A stretch of 64,000 nt of DNA from Cardinalis cardinalis. Lineage: Eukaryota; Chordata; Aves; Passeriformes; Cardinalidae. A program made the position numbers and the translations under genes. Below, piece by piece: positions 1-13,475 of this stretch (position 1 is the first letter of the stretch; each line of letters starts with the position of its first letter). The stretch spans positions 5,927,119-5,991,118 of the forward strand of contig JACDOX010000018.1 of NCBI GenBank assembly GCA_014549065.1, written 5' to 3'. The notes beneath the pieces are model-generated. The model was not told the DNA's origin. It saw only the letters and a list, made by a program, of their open reading frames with translations, and did no database searches.

Positions 1-3000
1 TCACTCTAAACTGCAATTTATTTAAATCATGGGCTGACTGGACAGCTAGGGGTAATGATTCAGACAGTTTGAGATTTTTTCTGTCTAATATTCATTTCAG
101 TATTTGCCAAAATCCCCTTTTCTAAGTATATATTTAAAACCCTTTCATTTACTGATTTACTTTTGGCTTCCTATAAGACTTCATACTGATCTAGCTGCCT
201 CAATCAATAATTCATTATGCCCTGGAGTAGAATCTCTTCTTTTTTTTTCCCCTTTGGNTTCAGTATGTTGCAATTGCAAAAACAAAATGAAGTAAGTAAA
301 AGGCAAATTTATGGACCCAGATGTATTAATTGAAATTAAATTTTATTTTATTGAAATTGTTCATATTTGATGTTGAATATTCCAACAGAAGTTAAAATGG
401 CCATACTTTTGAAATATATACTACTATCATCCCTTTTGAGGCAGACTTGGCACACAGCAGAATTGCAATTTGGCTACTGTAGTTTGAGGAGTTCATGTGC
501 AGTTTAGGGATTCTTTTTTGATATGAGGGATTCTTTGTGATGCCCATGTGACTGAAAATTTCATTTGGAACAAATATAGGTTTGTTCACTTTGCCCATTT
601 GATGGCCCAACTCCAGTAAAAGACTGCAGAACATTGCAATATCCTATGAACCATCAAACTGCAGGAAAGGTGAGTGATTCTCTGCCCATATGGCATCATG
701 CTTAGGTGAGGATCTCTCAAGCCTGATTTNTAGAGCTTGGGCAGGCGCACAGGAGATTACTCAGTAAGTCCAACCNTGTGTCTCATCTGACAAAGGTTAT
801 GTGTGTCAGGACACCTGAGGGGAGCAGAAAGAAACAGAACAANAGGAAAACAGCTGCACAGAAAGCAGAGAGTCCATGATTTGGAGAAGAAAAACAATGA
901 AAAAGGGGACTAACAGACTGTTTAAAACTATATGATTCAGCGAGCAAACAAAACTTTAATGTAGTAAAAATGCAGAGTTTTCGTGTGCAGCCTAACAGAG
1001 TTATGCAACCACAAATTTCTGAAGAGCAGTGTGCCATGGAAATCTAGGGAGCCTTGTGGGTAGGGAGGAGGCAGAGATGAAAGCTGAAAGCCTTGCTAAA
1101 GGACTTAAACCACTTGTTACTGCACTTTGCATTGTGCAATAGGGCAGAGATTGCNTCTCCACTCAGCTCACACTGCCACTACTGCAGGATCATGCTGGAT
1201 CAGACCAGATTTCTTCTACAGATTTTGTAAGAGAGAGTCATGCTTTAAAGTTCCTCCTTGGCAGGCACAGCATCAATCATCCAGCAGGTTGTTTGTCTTC
1301 TCTTCACTGCTGAGACATTGAGAGGGATTCATCAAGTATTAATAAGGCCTCTAGGTTGCTTGCCGTGAGCTATAAAACTGTAGGCAGTAATTCCAAGCTT
1401 TGAAAAGAATATCTCTCTGTTTCAATATATGTTAAAAGTGCTCTTTGAAATAATTAAAAAGCAGAAATACAGGTTATTGCCAAAACCTTACAAACAGGAG
1501 CCCAGTAGTTCTTCATGTTATTCCTCAATTACTTTGTTGAAACATTTTCATCTCTACCCATGATAACACCTCTACACAGATGTGCCAGACAGAACAGGCT
1601 TGCCAGTGAAATCGTATCCAAGAGAACTGTGAATTAGTGAGAAGCAGCTTTTGAAAAACACTGTCCATGGAAGAAAAGTGCTTTATCCATGCGTAATAGA
1701 NATGGTTTATCATACTTCATACAATGACACTCTGAAAAATAGGCTCTTTGGGCTTATTAAGTCATTCAATAGACCATCAAAAGACATTAAAAATACTAGT
1801 GACTTCTGATAAATATACTTGCAAAATAAGCTCTAATTCAAAGCCCAACGTGTGAGCATAACATGTGCATGCTCACGTGTCTGTTCACATATCACAGCAG
1901 AGATGGAGAGAGCATGACTGAACAAAAAGCACTAGATGCACTAATGTTTCAAAAGCTGGGGACTAAAAGAAGGGCAGAGGTAGTTCCTGTTTATATTTGA
2001 GTACAATGTGTAGGATAGAAATCTGATTCTGAGATCAGAGCCACATGGTGCTCTGGGGAAAATATATGTATTAGTATTCTCTTTCTGTAATGTTGTTCAG
2101 TCTCATTCCATTTGCACAAAATATAAATGAAGGCATATTAAANAAAACATTCTTAGGTTTACTCTATTAATTTTCTTACTCACAGTAAACCTTCTTATCT
2201 CAGTGAAATTGTTGTTCAAACTGCCCCTGAGGAGTATATCAGCCTTCAGAGGGATGCACAGAAGNTAGGTGAAGTTTTGTTTTCCTATGGCTAAGTGATG
2301 CAATAGCTGCTCCTGCAAATTGCCAAAAAACTACTGTAGCCAACNACATGAATTTACCAAGAATTTATCCCAGTACCAGAGAGAAGGATAGACTAGTAGC
2401 AATATTTAATATGCTTTATATTTCCTAACAGTGGTTAGTTTAATCTTCATATAATTTGATTAAATCTCAGACTGCTTATGTTTTCTTTAAGTACTCCAGT
2501 AGCATTCATCTTGAAACAGTCACCAAAAGGAGAGCTATCAAAGAACAGGGNTAAATATTTTTCTCCCNAGAATCCAATCACTGTTATGAATATACCATCA
2601 TTGTAAAAGCAGTATGAGAGGAACTGTGATAAAAAAGAATACTTTGATGATGATCAGTAAAATAAAAACAGTTTACCTATTGAAAGGAATATAATAATTC
2701 AGCCCAAATTGCATAGCTGGACTTCATGTTCTGTTATTGAGGTGCTCNTGGGGACAAAAATGAAGAAGGGTTTTATCCTCCTATTTGTATGGTTCATAGC
2801 AAATAAGCTAAGGTCAAGAAATCACAAAATGATGTAATAAAATGTTTAAACCAGCATTAATGCAATTCATAGAGAATTTCAGAATTCCACTATACAAANA
2901 TGGCTATGGGTAAGACATTAGTTATTCATCACATTTTATGGCCCTTTATGTGATTAAATGACAAGAGTATTCTAAAGGTCAAATGTGAGATGTAAGAGGC

Positions 3001-5340
3001 AAAAAAAAAAGCCAAACATTTTCTTGTTGTTGAACATTTTGTTTGTGCTGTGCTTAAGTTGCCCTAAGGATTTCTTTCTGTCCTCAGAAAGTCAACAAGC
3101 AAACAATTTGAAAACTATTAATATTGATTTTACAGAATACAGCACAGTTCTGCTGGAATTCTTCTGTCTGCCGCAGAAAGTTNTATTTGTTATTTTGAAG
3201 AGAGAACTATTGATACAGGGGAAGGAACACTGTGCAGAAAGTTCTGTATGCCCCTGAGGCTGATGCTGATGCCTCTCACTGCACCTTGTGCAGGGCCTGT
3301 TTGGCTGCAGCAGTACAAATACCTGACTTGGTGTTTCACAAATGCAGAACGCCCTAAATACACTCCCAGGGGACCTCTTGCAAGGAGAGGGGTGTTAGCT
3401 GAGGGTCGGTTCCTTCCATGTAGGGCGGGAAGTGCAAAACTGAGTGGATGGATGTCCTCTTTCCATAGCTCCCTTCTGGGAATGCCCTGACTCAGCCTTG
3501 CACTGGCTCAGCCGCCGCTGCCAACAGGCACTAGTTCCCTACACGCAAAGCCAGGACCCACGGGGAGAACTGACGAGTGAAGAGAGAGAGAACCAGCCCT
3601 GCAAATGGCTTGCTACTCTTTTATTAGCCCAAGGGGTGCCAGCAACCAGGATTTATTGTATGGATACAAAATCTCTGCATGTTCCTGGGGCCTGGCATGT
3701 TTTACAGCAAGGCTTCACCTGCCCTGGTTCTTGCAGCTTAGAAGCATTGAAAGATATGAGAAAATCTTGACATAGCTTGCCACAAGTTTGTTTTATTTTT
3801 CCCTCAGAAATACTGATGGCCAGTTAACAGCCTAAAGTTTAGCTTGGCTTATTTGTTTTTCCATGAAAAAGCTGGTTATTCAGAAGATAAACTAATTTTT
3901 ATAGCTTAAAGAAGATTTAGTTCCAACTGTAAGATTTCATAGGAGCACCTTCGTATCCCTCAGNGAACGAGTCCTTGCTTGCCAACATCCATCAGTTATA
4001 TCTGTCTGGAGTGGAAGGAAAGTATGTAGAACCAGTGCTCAGTCAAAGCAAACAGAATAATCCACCCGCTCAACAAAAAAGCCTTTTCTATGGAAATCTA
4101 TTTCATCTCTGGGTTTTTCCAATGAAACTGTAAATTTACACAACNTTTGCATTGGATAACAGCTAAAGAAGTAATACTTGTAGATAAGCTCATTGAAATT
4201 TTACACTGATTATTCAAAAATCCTACTTTCTCTAAAGAANGTATCCATCTTTCTTGGCTGCTTTCTGACCATTTATAGTCTGTTTCCTTCAAGCTAGGAA
4301 TATAAAAAAATAATAGCANTTATAAAATATTTAAATACAGTAATTAAAATAATTCATATTTTCACAGCCATATTTTCACCAACAAACACTTTTTGAACTC
4401 TGTTTCANATACTGTAAGTGGAGGTCACCATTCAAAGGTTAAAAATAAAAAGATAAAAACTACTTCCATTCTGTGACAATTTCTTATTTCNTGCAGCCTA
4501 TATTTTGTTAAAAGCAAAGCAAAAAAAATTTACCACTTCATTCTTCCTCCCATATTATGATTGGAAGGGTAGTTCAACCAGTGAATTAATTGCTACTTTG
4601 AGCAGGAATAGGGATTTATTCCATGTCATATGTTTTGCCTCCTTTCTGTCACATACATACCAACTTTTCCTTTCTGTCTAATTAGCTTGCATAATTCTTT
4701 AGCACCATTGTTTTCTACAAGGCACTACCAGTGTTTTAAAGCATGTCATATTAGAATATTCAAGATAATTAAGGAAGTCTGTTATTCCATTCCATTTCTC
4801 TTTTAAAGAGAAAAAACAAGCTCTTATAAAATGTTAATTCATGAACACACTAAATTGAGTATTAACAAGATATTTTATTTCCACCCAAAGAACTACTTCT
4901 TTGTCAAACCAACAGTACTATCAGCCTGAAACCAGCAAGATCTAAAATATCAGAGCACTTCAGGATTATTTCTGACGACTGATGTACTGTATTTTAATTT
5001 GTGATCAATTAGGGGTTAAAGACCCTTGAATAATATCACAACTTTAATATTTTTGTCTGTGTTGTTAAAACCAGATGATAGTATTACCTATTTGTNTCCA
5101 AATTAACTTCAAGAACAAGTCTTGAATCTTAGGAAGACAGGATGGAAGTTGCTGTCCATTTTTGGTTTTATGAGTGACAATATGGGAAGTATGAGACCAC
5201 AGTTGTTAAAAAGAAGATCTATAAGGAGCATTTCACTCTGATAACACTGCATTCTTCAACCAGGGATTTGAGTGTGGAAATGGGACCACCAAACATACTG
5301 CAAAAGGGTTTACAAGCAGCATTTGTCCATTTATGAGCAG
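1..5340. other. Unique non-coding DNA, no gene seen
   Basis: This stretch is AT-rich and I recognise no gene or repeat in it. The segment 3240-3740 is visibly richer in G and C and carries two overlapping plus-strand open frames of 80 and 108 codons (3248-3490, 3444-3770). Neither encodes a domain I know and neither has convincing splice signals. Other frames are under about 90 codons. An intron or intergenic DNA fits best. An unrecognised exon cannot be excluded by eye. Confidence 0.6.
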
Positions 5341-5344
5341 GGAC

Positions 5345-5436
5345 GCTGGACGAGGTCACCTACTGTGGTAGGTGACCTTCCAACACTCCCCATTCTGTAA
5401 TGCTGTGATTCTGGGATTCTGTTATTCTGTGATCTC
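5345..5436 (+). mobile_element. CR1 LINE 3' end, severely 5'-truncated
   Basis: A short piece ends in degenerate copies of the octamer ATTCTGTG (about 5390-5436). That tandem octamer is the hallmark 3' terminus of avian CR1 non-LTR retrotransposons. Just upstream lies the usual run resembling 'gaccttccaac', the end of the CR1 3' untranslated region. The octamer reads in the plus direction, so the element is in plus orientation. Only the last ~90 bp remain, which matches the strong 5' truncation typical of CR1 copies. An 11-bp perfect stem-loop lies directly before the tail (separate entry). No coding part is left. Confidence 0.75.
5353..5378 (+). repeat. Perfect 11-bp stem-loop in CR1 3' end
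   Basis: The arms AGGTCACCTAC (5353-5363) and GTAGGTGACCT (5368-5378) are exact reverse complements separated by the 4-base loop TGTG. The structure sits immediately upstream of the octamer tail of the CR1 fragment. In non-LTR elements the reverse transcriptase recognises structure near the RNA 3' end, so a role in template recognition is a reasonable inference for the parent element. Confidence 0.7.
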
Positions 5437-8400
5437 TGTTCATGGAACATGTACTTCTAACAGGAAATTTATAAATAGAATATGTCAACACTCCGATACA
5501 CAATTTCTCCTCCACTACACATTGCTTTTTGCTTCACTAAGTTGACTGTCAGCTGCATTCTCCATGCTGAGAGCACAAGGCAAATGCCCTCAGTGTATCT
5601 GAGATCTTCTTTAAGCAGAATTGTGTACAACATAATATCACAAACAGCTGTTTCTTCCAATGTGTCCATCAGCTGAGAACAGTAAGGACAGGCAGGCCTT
5701 GGCTGTGCCATGCACCCACGGAAACTGAGGAAAAATGACATTCAGCTGTCATTCATACAAACAGAGCTTTCTATTCCCTTAAGTGGTTCTTTCATCAGTA
5801 TAACTTCTTCCTTGGGACTTTGAGTCACTTCCTCAGGTCTTCTAGGCTTCTGTGATGTGCTGAATCAAGTGCCTAGCAAGAAACAGAAAAAAAGGAATGG
5901 GATATGTCTCATCAAACCNAGTTATTTTCTTAGAAAGCCTCCGTAATGTGCAACTTAGTGAAAGACAAAACATCTGGTCTAAATCCACACCAAATATTCA
6001 ACTTTTTACTTCAGGGGTTGTTGCTGACTGAGGCATGGGTACAAAAGCAAAGACACTCACTGTAGCTGACCAAAGAATAGTGCTTCTNCAGATGCTATGC
6101 AAGTCCTTCTCTTCATTTTTAAGCAAAACCTTTCTTGAGTTGTTGTGGAAGATGGAATACTGACTGAATACAAAACTCACCTGTCACCAGCAGTGATCTT
6201 ATCAGCACTGATACCTTACTAAGTTTTGGGGAGGGNGGGAGGCAGGGGTGTAGGCTGAGATCTCACATTCTTTCTGGCTGGAGGCAGCTTCCTGCTCACA
6301 GAGGAAGCATGATAATATGTGTGAGTAGCTTCAAAGTGATTTTTCCATNGATACAGCAAATTATGCAGCCCACCACTCTGCAGAGCACAAATGTCATTCA
6401 GCTGGATAAAAGCTAAAGAAACTATGTCTGCCTTTCAGATGGCATTTCAAGTTGAACACAATCTTTCCTGAGCAATGAGATGAGAGTATTCTAGACTTGA
6501 AATCAGATGACCTTTCTTAATAAGCATCTCAGATGACACTCTATCAGAGATTCTTATTTGCAATGCCTGCTGCAAAAATCACCTCATGTATATTTGATAG
6601 GTCTATTGAACATTTATTTGCACAGGTAGTCTGAAGAAGCATTGTTTAGAAATTANAAGAAACTGAAAATTCAGACATAGTGAACATCAGAAAGCAGGCA
6701 GCCACCTGACATCTTGACTCTAACATGATNGCTGTAATAAAAGCTGTTAGTTTACCAAAATATCAAAATTGGACAGACCTTTTNAACAGCAGAAAACAAT
6801 TGCCAGTATCAGCTTTTCTGTCTATTCATTAATTAAAGTCATTTAATCACCAAACTCTTCTATTGACCAATAGGAGTCCAAATGCAACCATTTGGTTTGN
6901 TACCAATTCTGTTGATCAGACTTGNGGTAATGGAATCATAATCATTGTACCACTGGGAATTAGGAGTGCAAACAACTGCTGTCTATGTAGACTGTTTTTC
7001 TTGTCAGGTTTCACCAGTGTAACTGGCTAGATGCCCAATTCACTTTCTACACAGATATTAGAATAATCCAAAGTAATGATGACTGATNTTTCCAGGTATC
7101 ATAAATACTAACTGCCAGTTGATGGCAAAATGCATCACAGTCTGGGTTGCTCTCCTGAATTTAATAAAAATAGAAAGACATACCACAGGGATCTGAACTG
7201 ACCCTGGCTGGTCTGAAATAAATTGTTGATGAATACTGTACACTGTAAGTAAATAAGCCCACTAAATATTCAACAAAGCTGAAATATCATTTTGGCATAG
7301 AGAGAGAGTAGAGCAGCCAAGCTGTACTGAAGCAGACTGTTGAAGAGGCCTACAAACAGAAATGATTGAGTATTTCTGTATGTTTCTCTTCATAATCAGT
7401 AGTTTTATTCAGTTATGAGATGGATTAGTTTGAATTGGTGTTGATAAAAATCAACTCTTTAAGTGGCAAAAGCAAGTCTCTCTTGAAAGATCCCAAGTGG
7501 CAGACTAAGATGAATTCAATGTACTTACAACATGTTAAAAGAAAATTCCAAATATAAGGGGATTTAGACACTGAGAAAGGTGGCATCCAGTCTGAAATTG
7601 TGAACATCAAGTCTGGGTGCATTTTCATGTCATGCATTTATTTTGTGCTCATGCATAAGCTATTTAGTCTATATTGNTTTCCACCCCTTTATAAACTTTT
7701 TNAAAGAGTCTAGAATTCATAAATTTATTGTATTCATCATAAGTAAAAGCATAGGTATTTTCTCAATCAGATCTTCATCATTTTTATGCCAGGATACTTC
7801 AGTTCCAGCTTTTACCTGATAAAGGCAGACATCAGCCAGTGTTCTGATGAAAGGCAGCACAAATGCCAGTCTTATATTTTGTAACCAATATGCTTTTGCC
7901 AGAATGTTATGTTCTCAAGGTCTTCTTGNCCATCATGACCCCAGAAACAGATAAAAACTCCTGAACATTTTGGCTACAGGAATAAAATTTAGGTGGTAGT
8001 GGTGTTTGACAGACACATTACCACGATATGACCACATCAGTCATATCCGGAGGGCTGGAATCAAGGTACTTCAGATTAATTTTATTTTTTTTTTTCAGAT
8101 TGAAATAGTTGCTATCTTCAAANGGGTTTGTTTTACCTGTAGCATTGTTGTTTTGTTCATATACCAGCATAAACAGTACAAGAGATGTGCGGGACATTAT
8201 GTTCCTGAAATCATATTTCCAGTAGAGAACTAGGCATCATGGAACTGGAGACACTGTGAACATAACTACTTTTATTTGCAACTAAATATTAGTCATGGAA
8301 CACAGAGGATTAACCACCTTGCTNTGAATTCATCCTTTTGGGAATTCAACACCATACTAGAAGAATATCAAAGTAGGANCCATGATAACCAGAGACCAAG

Positions 8401-11400
8401 GCAAAGAGAAAATACTCCTGTTTCTCACTGCAGAGACTCAANATGGTGCAAAATGCAGCTATTTTGGCAAGACGGCTTATTAAGTANCTGGTATTTTATT
8501 TTTATGAGACTTTTATATGCAACTGATATTTAGTTCATTANAATAAAATCCAGCTGAAAAGAAATATATTTTTATTCTTGATCCAGCTCAACAAAGTAAT
8601 GTAATTGTTTTATCTATAATGATGCTCCATAAAATGCCAGCTACACAATCCAAAAGTAAATNATTAACTGGAACTGAATAGATAGAAAAGGGCCCTTTCC
8701 AGACTCCCAGTCAAGAATTTAAATTTTTCAACTAAGTGAAATGTTCAGCATTCGTTTCCATTTCTTTCTAGTGAAAGTCTTTTGGGAAAAGCATAGCATG
8801 GAACCCTGTAAATTAGTCTCCTTGCATTTGGAGAAATATTAATTCCTGGCACTTCTATAATATATTTTTTATCGTGACTGAAAATTTCCTTAGTCCATCA
8901 AATACAATACTGTTCAACTGCTTTTATTTAACCTGAAACTATCCTTTTCCTGAGAAGAGATTAATATACTTTATCTNTTATCTGTTTGTTTTTACTCTGT
9001 TCCAGAGTTTATTTATTTACCTTTAATATTTTGTAGATATATATGATATCTGCCTTTTGCTCCTTCCAGCAATGCAATAATTCCCACTGTTTGTTTCTGT
9101 TGGGTTTGTTTTTTGGTTTTTTTTTTTAATTTCTAGGCTATGTCTCGACCAAAAGAGTGCAGTTAATAAATTTTTTTTTGTTTGGGAACAGCATAAATTT
9201 AAAAAAAAAAAATCATGCTTCTTAACATTCAAAGAAAAGTTGTTCTTTTGATACTTTTGGATTCCAGTTCATATTTTCCTTCCCTAAACTTCTTTGCATT
9301 CACATGCACAGCTAGTTAATAAGTTCCTCCAGATCTGCTCAAGTGAAGCAAAAGAGGTAAGTGCAAAATTACTCTTTAATATTTTTCTATCAATATAGGT
9401 CTAAATGGAGAGTGTTAAAAAGCCTTGTTTCTCCACCAGATCATTTAGCCCATCCCTGCACCTTCCTTCTCCTAGGACCCNGGGTGTTCTTTGAACACCT
9501 CTAAAGATGTTTCACAGCCAAAGCTGGGGCTCTCTCCCATTTCACTCCAGGCTATCTTTACAGACCAGATTTACCTCATGTCTTTGCTTCATGATCCAAC
9601 CAAGAGAGGCTCTGCCTATTTTCTGAACTTTGCCTCAAACCTCTGCTCCNCTTCTGCCAGCACTAAACATCTCATAAAACCATCGCCCTTTTCTGATCAC
9701 TCAATTTAAAAGCCTTCTTGTACAAAAANGATGTCATTTAGTGGAATCATAACCATAAATCTATTAACTTCTTTTGCTTGTCTATCTAGATTTATTTCCA
9801 GAAACGTAGTATAAACATACCTGGCCTGCCTTTGTTAGGTTTACTTTCCACATTGTACCTTCACAAAAAAAAATAAATATATATTCATATGTGTATAATT
9901 TAAATATTCTTACACAGGATGGCTCCACTGAGCCACTACAGCTCTCATTGGCAGTTCCATCACCATCCGTCTCAGATATGGATCTTTTATATCTTTTAAT
10001 CACAGTTTTGCCTTGAGAAATTTTTTCCATAGCAGGAGTTCTTGCCAAATCTAATAAAAAGCCAGCAAATAGAAATGCTGTATACATCTGTGAAATCGAA
10101 TCTGCAGCAAAATTGCTCAGACAATGAAACATTCCAATGGGATGGAAATTTATTGTTTTAAATCTATTTCTATTATTTTAACTCTAACATCTGAAAAATT
10201 ACATAATTAAATAACACAAATAATTTATTTTTTCCCAAAATTTTTAATTAGAATCTATGTAGTGATGAATGATTGGAGCCTCTCTGATGACAATTTAAAT
10301 GAGTCCACTGAAGAAGGAGGATGGTACTTTTTTGCATTACCAATATGCATGATCAATTTAACACTTTTAATAACAAATATAAAAGTATTTGCCCCAGGCT
10401 GTTTCATCCTTACCTAGCAAAGTAAATGAAGAGATGATTCATGTTCTCAGGTGGTACTGTGATATTAGGGAGAAATTAACTCTATGCAGATTTGAAGAAA
10501 GATATACAATAATATTTGGGAAGAGTAAATTCAGTGTTTGTAAAATATTCAGCCATGTCCATAACCTGAGATTAGGCTCTGGGAGTTAATCCTTCCCTGA
10601 TAGTAGTCAGCATTCCCTGTGGCTGGGAAATCACATGAAGGAGTGAAGGGACATCCTGGCATTTAAGCCTTTTTGGTGAACCAACCCTGAAGATGCCTGA
10701 TGTTGTACTGTTCCAGTAATGTGGGCATCATCTGCCTATTCACTGGGCTTTGGATAGAGCCCACCAACCTTTTCTTTACATCTGAACACCTCAGAAGAGC
10801 AAAGCTCTTCAATCCAGGCCTTACTGAGCCAGAGAGTACTTGGATAGGTGTGCAAGCAGTGAGACAAAGAGCAGGACAAATCCAGGGAACCACTACTTGG
10901 TTGTTAATGCACCCTCAGCTGGGCTGTGCAGAGCTCAATGAAGACCTGCTTATTTTCCTCACTGGCTGAGAGTTCCAAAAATTAAAAAAATATAAATTTT
11001 AATGAATTTATAAAAAATAAATAATTATAAAAAATTATCTTCCCTTGCCAGTTCACCCCAGAAAAACATCCACCCAAAAGGCACTCTTTTGATGTCAGTA
11101 TTTTTGCCAATGACTTCTCTTATCCACTATTAATTTTAGGGGGAAGATGGCTAAGACTCCCATACTACTTGGAAAACAATTTTATGCATATGTTTTATTT
11201 TAATCCTGAGAAGTGGCAGAAATTATATTGTTGCTATTAATTTACCTCTTCTGATGAAAATGAGTATTTTTTTGTCTCATACTACGTTTAGCTCTCTCTG
11301 CCTCTCCTCCCTCCCTGAGGTGTCACTGTTGAAATCACAGGAGCATTGGCACCCACTGGCTGCCGCTACCTATGGCTACCTCCTTCTCCCTTCTCGTGGC

Positions 11401-12050
11401 TGGTTTGTGTGAGTTGCTGCCAGTAACATCTCTCTAGGATCTGATTTGCCAGATCTCATACATAAAATGCTGCTACAGCACTCAGTAGGGTGTTACTAGC
11501 ACCATTGCAGCTCACAGTGTTTTGCAGAGTGCATAAGATTATTAAAATTGTAAAGGGGTTGAATTTTGTATAAAAGCTCTCTTTTTGCAGTCATCCCCAG
11601 TGAAGGCTGAATGAAGAAGGTAGAATTTCCATTTGGGAAGATCTTGGCAAGTATTTTTTCATATTCGTGTTCACAGGAATTTTTGACATTTCTGTCATTG
11701 CTCCTATATTTAACTTGTTTTAAAATTCTCTAAATACATACAAAGAAAAATTCCTTCATAAGAAAAAAATAAAATAAACACATTTAATAGATTTCAAACT
11801 GAGATAAAGACTACTCCTGCTCTTACTGAAGTTCCAGTGAGACAGATATTTCACAGTCTAAAAGTCACAGTAAGACTTGACAATGATCTTGTGGCAATAC
11901 AGAACACTAATCTGTGACACAAGAGACCGTGAAGTGTATCTGCAATAAATTGTAAATGAAGAAGTTAGGCGAGGACAAATATATCCATTAAGATTTAACA
12001 GTATTATTATGAGCATTAGGAGCGGTTAGCTTAATGAAATTGTTATTAGT
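5437..12050. other. Unique non-coding DNA, no gene seen
   Basis: The longest open frame is 116 codons on the minus strand (9782-10132), with no recognisable domain. Homopolymer-rich patches occur at 9111-9129 (T), 9170-9180 (T) and 9199-9211 (A). An almost pure A/T block runs from about 10978 to 11038. I recognise no transposable element. There is a pyrimidine-rich tract ending in CAG near 8080-8100, but the open frame after it is short and unrecognised, so I do not call an exon. Confidence 0.6.
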
Positions 12051-12310
12051 TTTACCAACCAAATACAGTATCTGTGCAGGAATTACTCCAAGCAATGCTA
12101 CTGGAATCTCTGAGCAACAATGGATTAATTACCAAAGTAATTCTTCTCCCTCCTGCCCCGTAACCAGACTTCCTTGTCAGTGTCATTGGAGACAGTATTA
12201 GTCTTGTAACTTTATCATCCCTAATTGACAGAAAAGGGCAGACAGAGTAAGATGGTGCTGTGACATCAGGTATTCCATCATGATCCGCAGGAGCATGTGG
12301 CACATCCTTG
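12051..12310. promoter_or_regulatory. Candidate conserved enhancer-like segment (hypothesis)
   Basis: Several TAAT/ATTA homeodomain cores cluster here. A SOX-type site AACAATGG (12116-12123) directly abuts ATTAATTA (12124-12131), with a further TAAT just after. The sequence is non-repetitive and has no coding frame of note. Clustered SOX and homeodomain sites are common in vertebrate developmental enhancers, but AT-rich DNA produces such motifs by chance. No sequence feature proves function. Confidence 0.2.
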
Positions 12311-13431
12311 CTTGTAGTTCAGAAGGAAAATAGAGTATTTGAGTTTCTAGCCGAGCCACTGTTCACTCTGACTTTCCTTTTTGTCACTGTTTGGGATGCT
12401 GGGGTTCTGCCACTGGCACAGGCAGCCACAGGTATGTTGGCCTCAGTCAGTCACCTCAGCAGTTAAAGGACATCATTCTGACACCACCTTGCTGGGCAGC
12501 CTAGGAATAGAACAGGGCTGCCCCTACCCCTGCTGACAGCCTTGCTTACTGTTCTTGCTCTCCCATCAGCCCCAAGGCAAGCTGTCTGTGCCAAGGTGGC
12601 CCTGGCTGGGTCACCAGCCCCTGGACATGTCCTGTCCATCCCCACTGACAGCAGTGCTTGTCCTAGAACATGGTCTGACATCTGGGGAGGTGTTCATGGA
12701 GCTTTGGAACATGCCTTTCTAATATGGTGATTACAAAGAAAGTTTAGCTATTTAAGTGTTGGATTAAAGGCACTCTCATAGAGATTAGATTTAACTAAAT
12801 TTTTTATTTGTACTCAAGGAGATTTCAGTATTTAAATCAAGCCTTCATTTCTTAGCAAAAAAATTTTGAAACATCTCACAGAAATCTCATCTTCTGATTA
12901 AAGAAAATGCAGAAAAATTAAATCAGACTTAACTGTTTATAACTCTTATGGAATAATTTGACTTTGATTACTCCTTCTTTATTAATTATGGGGTTTTCTA
13001 ATGACTAATGACCTAGATATCAGGTTTAATTACCTTTGTCATCCANACCTGTCATACTTATAATGTATTAGTGCATAATGTACCTAACACACATGCATAT
13101 TTGAAGGAACAGTACATCATCTGTTTAAATTATTCTCCATGTTTGAGTTTGAATCACTCCATACAGGNTCAGGCAAGGGTGGAGTAAATTTCCCACTGAA
13201 CAGCCTAGTATGTGCTGTATTTTGGATTTGTGAACAGAACAGTGTTGATAACACAGAGATGACTTTTTTTTTTTTCTGGTGATGCAGTCCTGTGAGGCAC
13301 AAAGCTTTATAAAAGAAGAATTAAGCTTATCTGAGATAATGATTTCCTTGGAAATGTTTTGGTTTAGAGGCCTGTGTTTAAAAATGAGAATGAGGACCCT
13401 TATCCCAAACTCTNAACACCTAACTTTCAAG
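12311..13431. other. Unique non-coding DNA, GC-richer patch
   Basis: The part 12400-12710 is richer in G and C than its surroundings. It has overlapping 62-72-codon frames on both strands, with no known domain. The rest is AT-rich unique sequence. A run of 13 T follows at about 13265. I see no gene, RNA gene or recognisable repeat. Confidence 0.55.
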
Positions 13432-13475
13432 ATATTCAAATCTATATATCAATATTCAAATCTATATATCAATAT
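13432..13475. repeat. Tandem duplication of a 20-bp unit
   Basis: The unit ATATTCAAATCTATATATCA occurs twice in perfect tandem (13432-13451 and 13452-13471) and the period continues for four more bases. Two identical copies with no divergence suggest a recent slippage or duplication event, or an assembly artefact. Confidence 0.9.

Noticed and set aside
8080..8233. Pyrimidine tract plus CAG followed by an open frame, as a possible 3' splice site and exon
   Set aside because: The frame is short, contains an N and encodes nothing recognisable; such tracts are common in AT-rich DNA.
9782..10132. 116-codon minus-strand frame
   Set aside because: AT-rich, no recognised domain, and the start lies in sequence without promoter or splice evidence.
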